Shown here piece by piece: positions 6,388 through 12,260 of a DNA stretch of 12,260 bases. Origin of the DNA: Christensenella sp. UBA4263 (GTDB lineage: Bacteria; Bacillota; Clostridia; Christensenellales; Aristaeellaceae). The notes beneath the pieces are model-generated. The model made no database searches. It saw only the letters and a list, made by a program, of their open reading frames with translations, and was not told the origin of the DNA. The first letter of the stretch is position 1. Every line of letters starts with the position of its first letter. The DNA lies in the NCBI GenBank assembly GCA_002395225.1, contig DGWH01000097.1, positions 1-12,260 of the forward strand, read 5' to 3'. The position numbers and the translations under genes are program-made.

Positions 6388-6933
6388 ATGATGCTGAGAC
6401 TGAGACCATACAAAGCCTGTGATGCCGCTGCCATTGTCTCCTGGAGCGAGGATGAAGCTGCTTTTAGGAGATGGAGTGCAGACCGCTTTCCCGCCTATCC
6501 CATCACAGCGGAAGATTTGAACCAGCATTATGATGCTATGGTTGGATCGGACAGTTTTTTTGAATTCACGGCCTTTGACGATTCAGGACCCTTGGGTCAT
6601 CTGATCATGCGCTTCACAGATGATGAGAAAACGACCCTGCGTTTCGGTTTTGTCATCGTGGATCCGCGTAAACGCGGGCAGGGATATGGTCGTGAGATGA
6701 TGAATTTGGCTGTCCGTTATGCTTTTGACTTTCTGAAGGTGAAAAGAATCACATTGGGCGTGTTTGAAAACAACCTGCCTGCTTATCGCTGCTACCGGGC
6801 AGCGGGATTCCGGGAGACGCCGAACTGTGGGGCTTCCTGGTATACCATCGGAACTGAAAACTGGAAATGCATCGAAATGATACAGACAAAGGATCAGGGC
6901 TCTTTCGGAGGAAAAAAATGCACGGAAGAATGA
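6388..6933 (+). CDS. GNAT family N-acetyltransferase (RimJ/RimL-like)
   Basis: A 181-residue acetyltransferase that moves the acetyl group of acetyl-CoA to an amine; the substrate is unknown. The N-terminal MLRLRPYKACDAAAIVSW is a typical beta1-alpha1 opening of RimJ/RimL-type enzymes. Motif A is FVIVDPRKRGQGYGREMM (about residues 88-105) with the R/Q-x-x-G-x-G acetyl-CoA pyrophosphate loop RGQGYG. Motif B includes VFENNLPAYRCYRAAGFRE (about 125-143). I start at ATG 6388 (ATG 6391 is also possible) because GGAGAGGAG lies just upstream; a GTG at 6349 would precede this site. The last residues (GGKKCTEE) are read through the next gene's ribosome binding site, giving a 16-base overlap and probable translational coupling to the DUF998 gene. 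Confidence 0.88.
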   Translation: MMLRLRPYKACDAAAIVSWSEDEAAFRRWSADRFPAYPITAEDLNQHYDAMVGSDSFFEFTAFDDSGPLGHLIMRFTDDEKTTLRFGFVIVDPRKRGQGYGREMMNLAVRYAFDFLKVKRITLGVFENNLPAYRCYRAAGFRETPNCGASWYTIGTENWKCIEMIQTKDQGSFGGKKCTEE

Positions 6934-7592
6934 TTCACCGGCTCGGTCTGACGGGCATTTTGGCTTTGATATCCTATACATCTGCAGTGGTGTTTTCACC
7001 CTTGGCGTACCCTGGCTACAACTGGATGACTCAGGCTGTCAGCGATTTATCCGCCGAAGTCGCGCCGTCAAGACATCTGTGGAACCAACTGGCATCTCCC
7101 TATAACATTTGCAGCGTCGTGTGCGCAACCTGCACTGCTCTTTTTGTGTCGCAAAAGCGAATCAGCACCCGTTTGTTCCGGGTCGGCATCTGCCTCTTTA
7201 TGGCAATGAATTGGGTTTCTGCAGTGGGCTATGGAATGTTTCCCCTGACAGCGGGCGGAAAAGAGATCGCTTCATTCCAGGAAATCATGCACATGGTCGT
7301 CACGGCGGCGGTGGTACTTTTGTCTGTTGCTTCGCTGGTTTGTCTGATCATTGTGGGATGCACGGAGAAAGCCACGAGAGGAATAGGGCTTTGGGCAGCG
7401 GTGGCGCTTGTCCTGATGATGGTCGGTTCCATTGGCACGGGCATCTTGCCGCCGCAGTATTTCGGCATTGCGGAACGCTTCAGTGTTTTTGCTGCAGTGG
7501 GGTTCAATGCCGTTCTGGGAATGTATCTGTTTCATGGTTTCAAGGGAATGAGCACCGATAAAGATGCGGTGTCAGAAAAAACAAACCGATGA
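6918..7592 (+). CDS. DUF998 family integral membrane protein
   Basis: A 224-residue hydrophobic protein with about six predicted transmembrane helices: ILALISYTSAVVFSPLAY near the N-terminus, ICSVVCATCTALFV, a helix around AMNWVSAVGYGMFPL, VVTAAVVLLSVASLVCLIIVG, LWAAVALVLMMVGSIGTGIL and FSVFAAVGFNAVLGMYLF. The YPGYNWMTQAVSDLSAE segment after the first helix is the characteristic DUF998 signature. The function is unknown; the family is common in small operons with acetyltransferases and other accessory genes. ATG 6918 is chosen because GGAGG sits 6 bases upstream, and a longer start at 6867 lies inside the preceding GNAT without a binding site. Its stop is 10 bases before the ATG of a methyltransferase stub with its own GAGG, so a third cistron once followed. 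Confidence 0.85.
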   Translation: MHGRMIHRLGLTGILALISYTSAVVFSPLAYPGYNWMTQAVSDLSAEVAPSRHLWNQLASPYNICSVVCATCTALFVSQKRISTRLFRVGICLFMAMNWVSAVGYGMFPLTAGGKEIASFQEIMHMVVTAAVVLLSVASLVCLIIVGCTEKATRGIGLWAAVALVLMMVGSIGTGILPPQYFGIAERFSVFAAVGFNAVLGMYLFHGFKGMSTDKDAVSEKTNR

Positions 7593-7602
7593 GGAATGAA
7601 AC

Positions 7603-7668
7603 ATGGCGAATATGACTGCTATGGTCAGCCGCTTTGCGAGGACATACCACTGCAGAAACAGCATTTGA
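7603..7668 (+). pseudogene. Methyltransferase N-terminal stub (leucine carboxyl methyltransferase-like)
   Basis: The ATG at 7603 follows GAGGAATGAAAC and opens MANMTAMVSRFARTYHCRNS before a TGA at 7666. This peptide resembles the extreme N-terminus of class I SAM-dependent methyltransferases of the leucine carboxyl methyltransferase/PPM type, which typically start with a TA-MV-S-FARAYH-N motif. Only about 20 of some 270 residues remain, and no later segment appears in any frame to 7787. I infer a gene truncated by deletion right after its start. It could be a real micro-ORF, but the match is specific enough to prefer a relic. Confidence 0.45.
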
Positions 7669-7734
7669 AAACAGCTGTCAGAGCAAATATGAAACACGCG
7701 AGTAAATGTGCATGTCGTCGATCCATGTGATCCT

Positions 7735-7763
7735 TTGTAATTGCATGCGTATCATGCTATAAT
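7735..7763 (+). promoter_or_regulatory. Sigma-A promoter for the Cys-rich ORF and second GNAT
   Basis: TTGTAA (7735-7740) and TATAAT (7758-7763) are 17 bases apart. The predicted transcript start (about 7770) lies directly before the GAAAGG at 7773-7778. That is too close to be meant only for the GNAT 150 bases downstream, and it fits a small gene starting at 7788. Confidence 0.65.
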
Positions 7764-7787
7764 TCAGATGATGAAAGGTTTACATCA

Positions 7788-7922
7788 TTGGAATGGGATA
7801 CTCACGATAAACAGACGCCTGTGTGGTATATGTGCCAAAACAGCGACTGCTCGTTTCGGGAGAGGAATGGATGCCTGATCAGCTTCTGTGCTGAGTCGGT
7901 ATTTGAAAGGATCTGCTGCTGA
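7788..7922 (+). CDS. Small Cys-rich protein (44 aa), translationally coupled to a GNAT
   Basis: TTG at 7788 opens a 44-residue frame whose TGA stop (7920-7922) overlaps the ATG of the next GNAT (TGATG), a classic coupling arrangement. The frame has six cysteines at residues 16, 21, 29, 34, 43 and 44. The core spacing is C-x4-C-x7-C-x4-C within YMCQNSDCSFRERNGCLISFC, which could bind a metal like a tiny zinc ribbon. GAAAGG 10 bases upstream and a promoter transcription start at about 7770 support translation. In-frame GTG 7821 or ATG 7830 are alternative starts that keep all six cysteines. I do not recognise a family. It may be an accessory subunit or a translated leader of the acetyltransferase. 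The start codon is uncertain; the frame itself is better supported than a chance ORF. Confidence 0.5.
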   Translation: MEWDTHDKQTPVWYMCQNSDCSFRERNGCLISFCAESVFERICC

Positions 7923-8383
7923 TGAAAATTGAATTCAGAAAAGCTGACACAGCAGACGCAGAACTGCTCATAGAGATTTATAACGCTTCGTTTTATAGTG
8001 ATTATCTCAGATACGGCGAATGCCCTGCGTACGGAAGAACCGTGGAGAGGATGAAGCAGTCTATTATTGATTTTCCCAAATTCCTGATTATCTGCGACAG
8101 CAGACCGGTTGGCTGTTTTTCCTGCAAAGCGTTGGAAGAAGGGACATACGAAGTTGGATGCTTATGCGTCATTCCCGCGTTTCAGGGAAAAGGAATCGGA
8201 ACAGCTGCTATGGAATTCGCCAAAACCTATTATCAGGATTGGAGCAAATTCACATTGGTAACACCGGCGGACAAAAAAGAGAATGTCAGGTTCTACACGG
8301 AAAAATGTGGTTTTGATATCCAGGCTGTTGAAATGGACGGGAATATCAAAGTGGCCCGCTTCGTTTTGGAAAGACCATCGTGA
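7922..8383 (+). CDS. GNAT family N-acetyltransferase
   Basis: A 153-residue single-domain GNAT. It starts MKIEFRKADTADAELLIEIYNASF and has CLCVIPAFQGKGIGTAAM (about residues 80-97), motif A with the acetyl-CoA loop QGKGIG. LVTPADKKENVRFYTEKCGF (about 112-131) is motif B, whose final helix is typical of monomeric GNATs. The substrate cannot be told. ATG 7922 overlaps the stop of the small Cys-rich ORF and is preceded by GAAAGGA at 7905-7911. Length is normal and there is no frameshift. It is only distantly similar to the GNATs at 6388 and 8963, so the three are not recent tandem copies. Confidence 0.87.
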   Translation: MKIEFRKADTADAELLIEIYNASFYSDYLRYGECPAYGRTVERMKQSIIDFPKFLIICDSRPVGCFSCKALEEGTYEVGCLCVIPAFQGKGIGTAAMEFAKTYYQDWSKFTLVTPADKKENVRFYTEKCGFDIQAVEMDGNIKVARFVLERPS

Positions 8384-8474
8384 TTTTGCAGGGAATGATA
8401 TGGATGATTATCCCCGGAAGTGCCAGTCCTGAAAAAACAACAGCGAAGAAATGAAACGAGCAAAACAGAAAACG

Positions 8475-8518
8475 TCTGACTGACAGTGCTGTGTCTCATC
8501 ACAGATGAGACCGTCAGA
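8475..8518. repeat. Nested hairpin upstream of the DUF3795 gene
   Basis: GTCTCATC (8493-8500) and GATGAGAC (8504-8511) form a perfect 8-bp stem with a 3-base loop. Around it, TCTGAC (8475-8480) pairs with GTCAGA (8513-8518). No T-run follows, and the next gene's ribosome binding site is only about 10 bases downstream. A role as operator or leader structure is therefore as plausible as termination of the preceding GNAT transcript. Confidence 0.45.
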
Positions 8519-8542
8519 GATCGAACATGAGGAGAACATCAG

Positions 8543-8959
8543 ATGAAACGTGAATTAGGTATCGCCCGCTGCGGGCTGGCCTGCTGTCTGTGTTCAGAGA
8601 ACGTTCTCTGCAAAGGCTGCAGGCGGGACGGTTTTAAGGAGCTTTCCTGGTGCAAGGATGCGGAGTGGTGCGAGGTGCGCCGCTGCGGCATCAACAAAGG
8701 GATAGCCGGGTGCTATGAATGCGAGCCCGCTGCCTGCCGCAAAGGGCTGTATGCGGACAAGATCAAAGCCCGGGCTTTTGCGGAATTCGCCCGCCGGTAC
8801 GGTGTGGAGGAACTGCTGGACTGTCTGGAGCGCAATGAAAAAGCAGGCATCGTCTATCATCGCGAAGGCATCATGGGGGATTATGATGAATTCAATCATC
8901 TGGAGGAGCTGATTGACTTCATCCGCATGGGCAATCGCCAGGAAAAAAGGGGAACATGA
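8543..8959 (+). CDS. DUF3795 family Cys-rich protein
   Basis: A 138-residue protein whose first 65 residues hold twelve cysteines (positions 10, 14, 15, 17, 23, 26, 37, 43, 48, 57, 60, 65). The order IARCGLACCLCSEN, CKGCRRDG, then CYECEPAACRKG is the DUF3795 pattern, presumed to bind zinc or another metal. The C-terminal half is helical (ARAFAEFARRYGVEELLDCLERNEK) and ends with HLEELIDFIRMG. The family's function is unknown. ATG 8543 has GAGGAG about 10 bases upstream. It is followed after 3 bases by the next GNAT, so the pair form an operon together with the kinase relic beyond. Confidence 0.87.
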   Translation: MKRELGIARCGLACCLCSENVLCKGCRRDGFKELSWCKDAEWCEVRRCGINKGIAGCYECEPAACRKGLYADKIKARAFAEFARRYGVEELLDCLERNEKAGIVYHREGIMGDYDEFNHLEELIDFIRMGNRQEKRGT

Positions 8960-8962
8960 AAC

Positions 8963-9397
8963 ATGGACATAGCCATTCATCCCGTGACAGAAGCAGATCG
9001 CGCTTTCTGGTTTTCGCTGGATCATCACCTGAGTGATGCTGAATATACCCGCAAGGTCAGGGATCAGATGGGATATGTGTTGGCGCTTTCCAGCACACCC
9101 ATTGCCATTCTGCGCTGGTCGCTGTTCTGGGACAGCATTCCCTTCTGCAATCTTCTGTTTGTGGAGGAGCGCTTTCGGCGAAATGGTTTCGGGCAGAAAT
9201 TGACAGCTTTTTGGGAAGAGGATATGCAGTCGCGGGGATATGACCTTGTAATGACCTCTACCCAGTCTGATGAAGCCGCGCAGCACTTCTGGCGGAGGCT
9301 TGGCTACCGCGATTGCGGCGGGCTGATGCTGCCCTTCCCAGGGCATGATCAGCCGATGGAACTGATTCTTGGAAAGGCGCTCGCGGCAATCCCGTGA
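8963..9397 (+). CDS. GNAT family N-acetyltransferase
   Basis: A 144-residue acetyltransferase. The N-terminus IAIHPVTEADRAFWFSLDHH is followed by strand pairs and motif A, CNLLFVEERFRRNGFGQKL (about residues 62-80), with the acetyl-CoA loop RRNGFG. STQSDEAAQHFWRRLGYRDCGG (99-120) is motif B, followed by an LMLPFPGHDQPMELILGK tail. The substrate is unknown. The ribosome binding site is GGGGAA about 9 bases before ATG 8963, only 3 bases after the DUF3795 stop. Its TGA (9395-9397) overlaps the GTG start of the kinase relic (GTGA), showing that the relic was the next cistron of the same operon. Confidence 0.85.
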   Translation: MDIAIHPVTEADRAFWFSLDHHLSDAEYTRKVRDQMGYVLALSSTPIAILRWSLFWDSIPFCNLLFVEERFRRNGFGQKLTAFWEEDMQSRGYDLVMTSTQSDEAAQHFWRRLGYRDCGGLMLPFPGHDQPMELILGKALAAIP

Positions 9398-9640
9398 GCT
9401 TTGAGAATGTCTGCTTTATCACCGGCACCGCCTGTGCCAGAAAGTCTGACATGGTTCACCTAATGGCGGAGAAACACGGCGGCATTGATTGTGGAGAGAA
9501 TGATCATGGTCAACTGCTGCCGGAGCTGTGCAAAGAAGAGTTCCACGTCCTTACCCGGAGCAGGGATCTGGAGGACGGACATGATTTCACATGATTTCAT
9601 CCTCCGGACGCAGGAGGATATTCTTGATTCAGCCAGCGAA
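9394..9640 (+). pseudogene. P-loop kinase-like protein, N-terminal relic broken by a 10-bp tandem duplication
   Basis: GTG 9394, coupled to the GNAT stop, opens FENVCFITGTACARKSDMVHLMAEKHGG, then GENDHGQLLPELCKEEFH and TRSRDLEDGHDF. This is the N-terminal half of the family whose C-terminal half opens the window; both share the SRDLEDxHxF block. The frame stops at 9592 because ACATGATTTC is duplicated in tandem (9579-9588 and 9589-9598). Removing one copy restores HDFILRTQED, matching HEFIRRAPEA of the copy at position 1. The P-loop is also decayed: GxxxxGK[ST] has become GTACARKSD. Homology fades by about 9640 and the C-terminal two-thirds are absent. It is a dead paralogue or an older remnant of the same locus. 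Confidence 0.7.
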
Positions 9641-9652
9641 ATACACTATAAT
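9624..9652 (+). promoter_or_regulatory. Sigma-A promoter for the aldo/keto reductase
   Basis: TTGATT (9624-9629) and TATAAT (9647-9652) with a 17-base spacer lie within the decayed end of the kinase relic. They would give a leader of about 105 bases before ATG 9766. The leader contains a short tandem GTTATCAC repeat (9688-9703). Confidence 0.55.
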
Positions 9653-9765
9653 TTCCTTATGACTATACCTCATTCGCAGCACAGAGTGTTATCACGTTAT
9701 CACGAATAAAAGCTGACTCTGTTTTTGAAAAACATCCGGAATAGATCTGAAAGGCTTGAATCGCG

Positions 9766-10599
9766 ATGAAAATGATTTTCCCCGGAATATCCGGATACGG
9801 TCTGGGAACCACTGGATTCTGGTCAGGTTCGAATCCTGGACTCGACAACTGTATCCGGGAGGCAGTGGAGCAGTATGGCCTCACCGTACTGGATACCGCT
9901 GAAATGTACGGCGATGGCCGAAGTGAAGAGGCGCTTGGAAAAGCCGTTCGCGGTCTGGACCGGGAACGGCTTTTTTTGATCGACAAGATACTTCCGCAAA
10001 ATGCCACACCGGAGCATTTCCGGAAAAGTCTGTATTCCAGCCTGAAACGGCTTCAGACTGACTTCCTGGATCTGTATCTTCTGCACTGGCGGGAAGAGAC
10101 GGATCTGACCTTCCTGGTTAAGGCGATGGAAGATGCTGTGGAAGAAGGCCTCATCCGCCGGTGGGGTGTTTCCAATTTTGACACGGAGGACCTTGAAGAC
10201 CTGCTGGCAGTGAAAAACGGAAACCGCTGCTTCTGCAATCAGATCTTCTATAACGTTTATGAGCGTGGAGCAGAACATCATCTTTTGCCCTTCATGCAGG
10301 CGCATGCGATCCTGCCTATGGCTTATTCCTCTTTGGGCTCCGATTATCATCCACATCCGGACATTCACCGAAACCGGGCAGTCTCAAAGTTCTGCGGAAA
10401 GGCCGGCATTGCTCCGGAGGCTTTTATGCTCCGGTGGAACCAGGAACATGGATTCTGCGCCTGTTTCAGCACTTCATCTCCGCAGCACCTGCGGGATAAC
10501 CTGTGCGACATTCCGGCAGAGCTTCAGGCGGAGTTCAGCCGGATCATCGAACTGGAGTTTCCGTGTCCGAAGCAGCCGTATCCGCTGGTAAAAATCTGA
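9766..10599 (+). CDS. Aldo/keto reductase
   Basis: A 277-residue (alpha/beta)8-barrel NAD(P)H-dependent oxidoreductase of normal family length. The catalytic tetrad is complete: Asp43 in LDTAEMYGDG, Tyr48 in the same motif, Lys74 in FLIDKIL and His107 in YLLHW. WGVSNFDTEDLEDLL (about 154-168) and NQIFYNVYERG (about 179-189) are the usual AKR signatures. A C-terminal APEAFMLRWNQEHGF block aligns with the ALRWxLxQG cofactor region but lacks the standard SKRxxR phosphate-binding loop, reading CACFSTSSPQHLRDN instead. So NADPH preference cannot be assumed. The physiological carbonyl substrate is unknown. ATG 9766 has only a weak GAAAGG about 12 bases upstream; ATG 9772 is an alternative. The gene appears monocistronic. 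Confidence 0.9.
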   Translation: MKMIFPGISGYGLGTTGFWSGSNPGLDNCIREAVEQYGLTVLDTAEMYGDGRSEEALGKAVRGLDRERLFLIDKILPQNATPEHFRKSLYSSLKRLQTDFLDLYLLHWREETDLTFLVKAMEDAVEEGLIRRWGVSNFDTEDLEDLLAVKNGNRCFCNQIFYNVYERGAEHHLLPFMQAHAILPMAYSSLGSDYHPHPDIHRNRAVSKFCGKAGIAPEAFMLRWNQEHGFCACFSTSSPQHLRDNLCDIPAELQAEFSRIIELEFPCPKQPYPLVKI

Positions 10600-10684
10600 T
10601 TCACAAAGAAAACCCTTTCAAGGCTCAGGCCCGACTATCCGAGAGAACAGGCACGATGCTTTTTATACGGGGGAGGAAACAGCA

Positions 10685-11974
10685 ATGAAAAGAATCCTGA
10701 CTTTGTGGCTGATTGGTGTTCTTCTGCTCTGCGGAATCGCGGGAATTCCAGAGGCAAAGGCCGATACGGCAATAAAGACCACAGACCTGTCCCGCTCGGA
10801 GCTGCATGAGGATGTGACATGGAATCTGATCAGCCTTGTCGACCATAACGCTGAACTGAAAACACTTCTGGAAACGGCGATTCTGCAGGCGAGAAATCTG
10901 AATCCGGATCCCATGACCAATCCTGTCTCAGACCTTGATTCATACTATGCCTTCATCGACAGGTGCTGCAGGGCGATGCCCTGGGAAATCCTCCCGTCTG
11001 AAAACTATGATTCGCTCTATGAACGGATCGACCAGGGAATAGGCTGTCTGTACTTCATCTGCGACCAGCCGCTGAAAGAGCTTGAGAAATATGACTACTT
11101 TCATCCTTCTCTTATGTATCACGAACCTTTCAGGAGCTGGTTCATTCAGTTTGTTTCAGTCACGGGCAAGTTCCTGAGCACGGAGGCATCCTGGTGCGAA
11201 GATTATTATCTCACCGCTCTGGCGATGCCGGACTTCCATCTGCACGACGGCACCTATGAAAGCCCTGAAAACTGGAAAACCTTCAATGATTTCTTTGCAA
11301 GGAAACTGAGCGATCCCGCTGTGAGACCCATTGCGGATCCGACGGATGACAACACCGTTGTTTTCCCCGCGGATTCCGTGCCGCAGGGGATCTGGCAGAT
11401 TGATGAGAACAGCCGGGTGGTGGCTGAAAACGAGGAATCGCAGGCCGGACTGGCAATCAAAACGGGAACGCTCAGTAACGTATCGGTGCTTCTTGGAAAA
11501 AGCCGCTATGCGGATGCTTTCCGCGGCGGGACCTTAACGCACACGTTTCTGGATGTCAATGATTACCACCGGTATCATTTTCCTGTCGGCGGAACAGTTC
11601 GCGAGGTACTCCTGATTCCCCAGGACGATGCGCCGGGCGGCGTGATTACCTGGGACGCAGAACAGGGAAGATACAAGGAATACTTTTCTGAAACAATTGG
11701 CTGGCAATCCATCGAAACACGCGGCGTGGTGATTGTCGAAATGAAAGATGGAGGATATGTGGCCATCGTTCCCGTCGGAATGTGCCAGATATCGTCGGTG
11801 AACTTCGAGGATACGGTAGTTCCGGGTGCCGAGGTCAGAAAGGGGGATCCGCTGGGTTTCTTCCTTTTTGGCGGAAGCGATATCATCATGATTTTTTCCC
11901 GTGAACGATCCTTTGACATGACTGCAAAGAAAGTAAAGGGTAGATGGACAGGTGCAAACCGTATAGGCACATGA
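10685..11974 (+). CDS. Exported phosphatidylserine decarboxylase-like protein with extended N-terminal domain
   Basis: A 429-residue protein with a Sec signal peptide (MKRILTLWLIGVLLLCGIAG, likely cleaved after AKA at 24-26). Its C-terminal half is a PSD domain. NWKTFNDFFARKLSDPAVRPI (196-216) opens the domain. FPADS contains Asp230, DYHRYHFPVGG contains His298, and FGGSD contains Ser398. These correspond to the Asp-His-Ser set that self-cleaves to make the pyruvoyl group; the usual LGST is GGSD, keeping Gly-Ser. Residues 27-195 form a helical extension like that of the N-terminally extended PSD branch (PSDC domain, fungal PsiD-like). That opens the possibility of a substrate other than phosphatidylserine. 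GGGGAGGAAACAGC precedes ATG 10685. An export signal is unusual for this normally cytosolic-face enzyme. The palindromic element begins at its stop codon. Confidence 0.8.
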   Translation: MKRILTLWLIGVLLLCGIAGIPEAKADTAIKTTDLSRSELHEDVTWNLISLVDHNAELKTLLETAILQARNLNPDPMTNPVSDLDSYYAFIDRCCRAMPWEILPSENYDSLYERIDQGIGCLYFICDQPLKELEKYDYFHPSLMYHEPFRSWFIQFVSVTGKFLSTEASWCEDYYLTALAMPDFHLHDGTYESPENWKTFNDFFARKLSDPAVRPIADPTDDNTVVFPADSVPQGIWQIDENSRVVAENEESQAGLAIKTGTLSNVSVLLGKSRYADAFRGGTLTHTFLDVNDYHRYHFPVGGTVREVLLIPQDDAPGGVITWDAEQGRYKEYFSETIGWQSIETRGVVIVEMKDGGYVAIVPVGMCQISSVNFEDTVVPGAEVRKGDPLGFFLFGGSDIIMIFSRERSFDMTAKKVKGRWTGANRIGT

Positions 11975-12201
11975 AAAACGGACACCCGTTCTACTTACTG
12001 GCAGATAGCAACCACATGTTAAATGGACACTCAAATTGCTCCATCGAGGTTGACATGAAGGCCTCTGGCCGAGGTGATTCCAACCAGCCGCGGCCATGTC
12101 AGCTAGGCTACCACCTCGTTCTGCCCCACGCTACCCCACTGTGAGGGTGTCTGAATGGGTGCGAAAGGTGTCCGTTTTTGAGTAAGTAGAACGACTGTCC
12201 G
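11974..12201. mobile_element. Short palindrome-rich element with inverted-repeat ends (MITE-like or IS terminus)
   Basis: CGTTCTACTTACT (11987-11999) is the perfect reverse complement of AGTAAGTAGAACG (12181-12193). Extending outward, CGGACA (11979-11984) matches TGTCCG (12196-12201), giving 21-base ends with 19 matches. In addition AAAAACGGACACC (11974-11986) is the reverse complement of GGTGTCCGTTTTT (12167-12179), so the two repeat blocks occur in the same order on both sides. The interior has a long nested stem: CGAGGT 12045-12050 with ACCTCG 12113-12118, TGACATG 12051-12057 with CATGTCA 12095-12101, and GGCC-TCT-GGCC 12060-12070. There is no ORF of note and no visible target duplication. 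It may be a non-autonomous element or the end of an IS that continues past the window. The remaining bases to 12260 show no gene. Confidence 0.55.
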
Positions 12202-12260
12202 CCATCGTCAGGATATATGGCGCAAACACTATCATACGAAAGTAAACGCGTCTTTTTCTG

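Noticed and set aside
8594..9346. 250-residue minus-strand ORF
   Set aside because: It is antisense to the DUF3795 and GNAT genes, both of which have clear family motifs and ribosome binding sites; no recognisable domain on the minus strand.
9688..9703. Tandem GTTATCAC repeat as an iteron or regulatory array
   Set aside because: Only two copies; too little to claim a function.
1..12260. tRNA, rRNA and CRISPR arrays
   Set aside because: I saw no cloverleaf-like tRNA sequence, rRNA segments or regularly spaced repeats in the window.

Overview
The window looks like an accessory stretch of a mid-G+C Clostridia (Firmicutes) chromosome, probably from a gut or rumen lineage. Pointers are strong GGAGG-type ribosome binding sites, sigma-A promoters with 17-18 bp spacers, Firmicutes-type families (DUF4003, DUF998, DUF3795, AAA/DUF4143 ATPases, HigBA), and protein sequences that read like those of uncultured anaerobic Clostridia. 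I cannot name a genus. All genes I can support as intact lie on the + strand.

Layout. 1-540 is the C-terminal part of a P-loop kinase-like protein that starts left of the window. It overlaps the start of a frameshifted, truncated tyrosine phosphatase-like gene (530-746), which runs in frame into an intact DUF4003 gene (774-1775). A secreted HEXXH-type metallopeptidase-like protein follows (1813-2799). Next comes an isolated C-terminal stub of an MFS transporter (2897-3250) and a 350-bp stretch with only a doubtful minus-strand open frame. An AAA/DUF4143 ATPase (3654-4871) has a near-consensus promoter. It is bracketed by two TTCCCCAA/TTGGGGAA dyads of identical geometry, one in the promoter and one across the stop codon. 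Directly after it lie a higB toxin frame with no usable start codon and an intact higA antitoxin (5247-5549), closed by a good rho-independent terminator (5664-5712).

The next block opens with a strong promoter inside a long operator-like palindrome (5869-5924). The ABC transporter ATPase downstream of it is badly decayed. Then come a GNAT acetyltransferase and a DUF998 membrane protein with overlapping ends, and a 21-codon stub of a methyltransferase. A second promoter (7735-7763) precedes a previously unlisted 44-residue Cys-rich ORF whose stop overlaps the start of a second GNAT. A Cys-rich DUF3795 protein and a third GNAT follow, then the N-terminal relic of a kinase of the same family as the gene at position 1, broken by a 10-bp tandem duplication. 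The right part holds an aldo/keto reductase (9766-10599) and an exported phosphatidylserine decarboxylase-like protein (10685-11974). A roughly 220-bp palindrome-rich element with inverted-repeat ends abuts that gene's stop codon.

How it fits together. This is not one pathway. It is a patchwork of small accessory genes (three GNATs, TA module, DUF proteins, exported enzymes) interspersed with at least six gene relics that keep clean junctions, start sites or promoters. That pattern suggests repeated insertion and deletion. The items most worth a second look are the matched dyads around the DUF4143 ATPase, the headless higB beside an intact higA, the small Cys-rich ORF coupled to a GNAT, the exported PSD-like enzyme, and the structured repeat element at the right edge.
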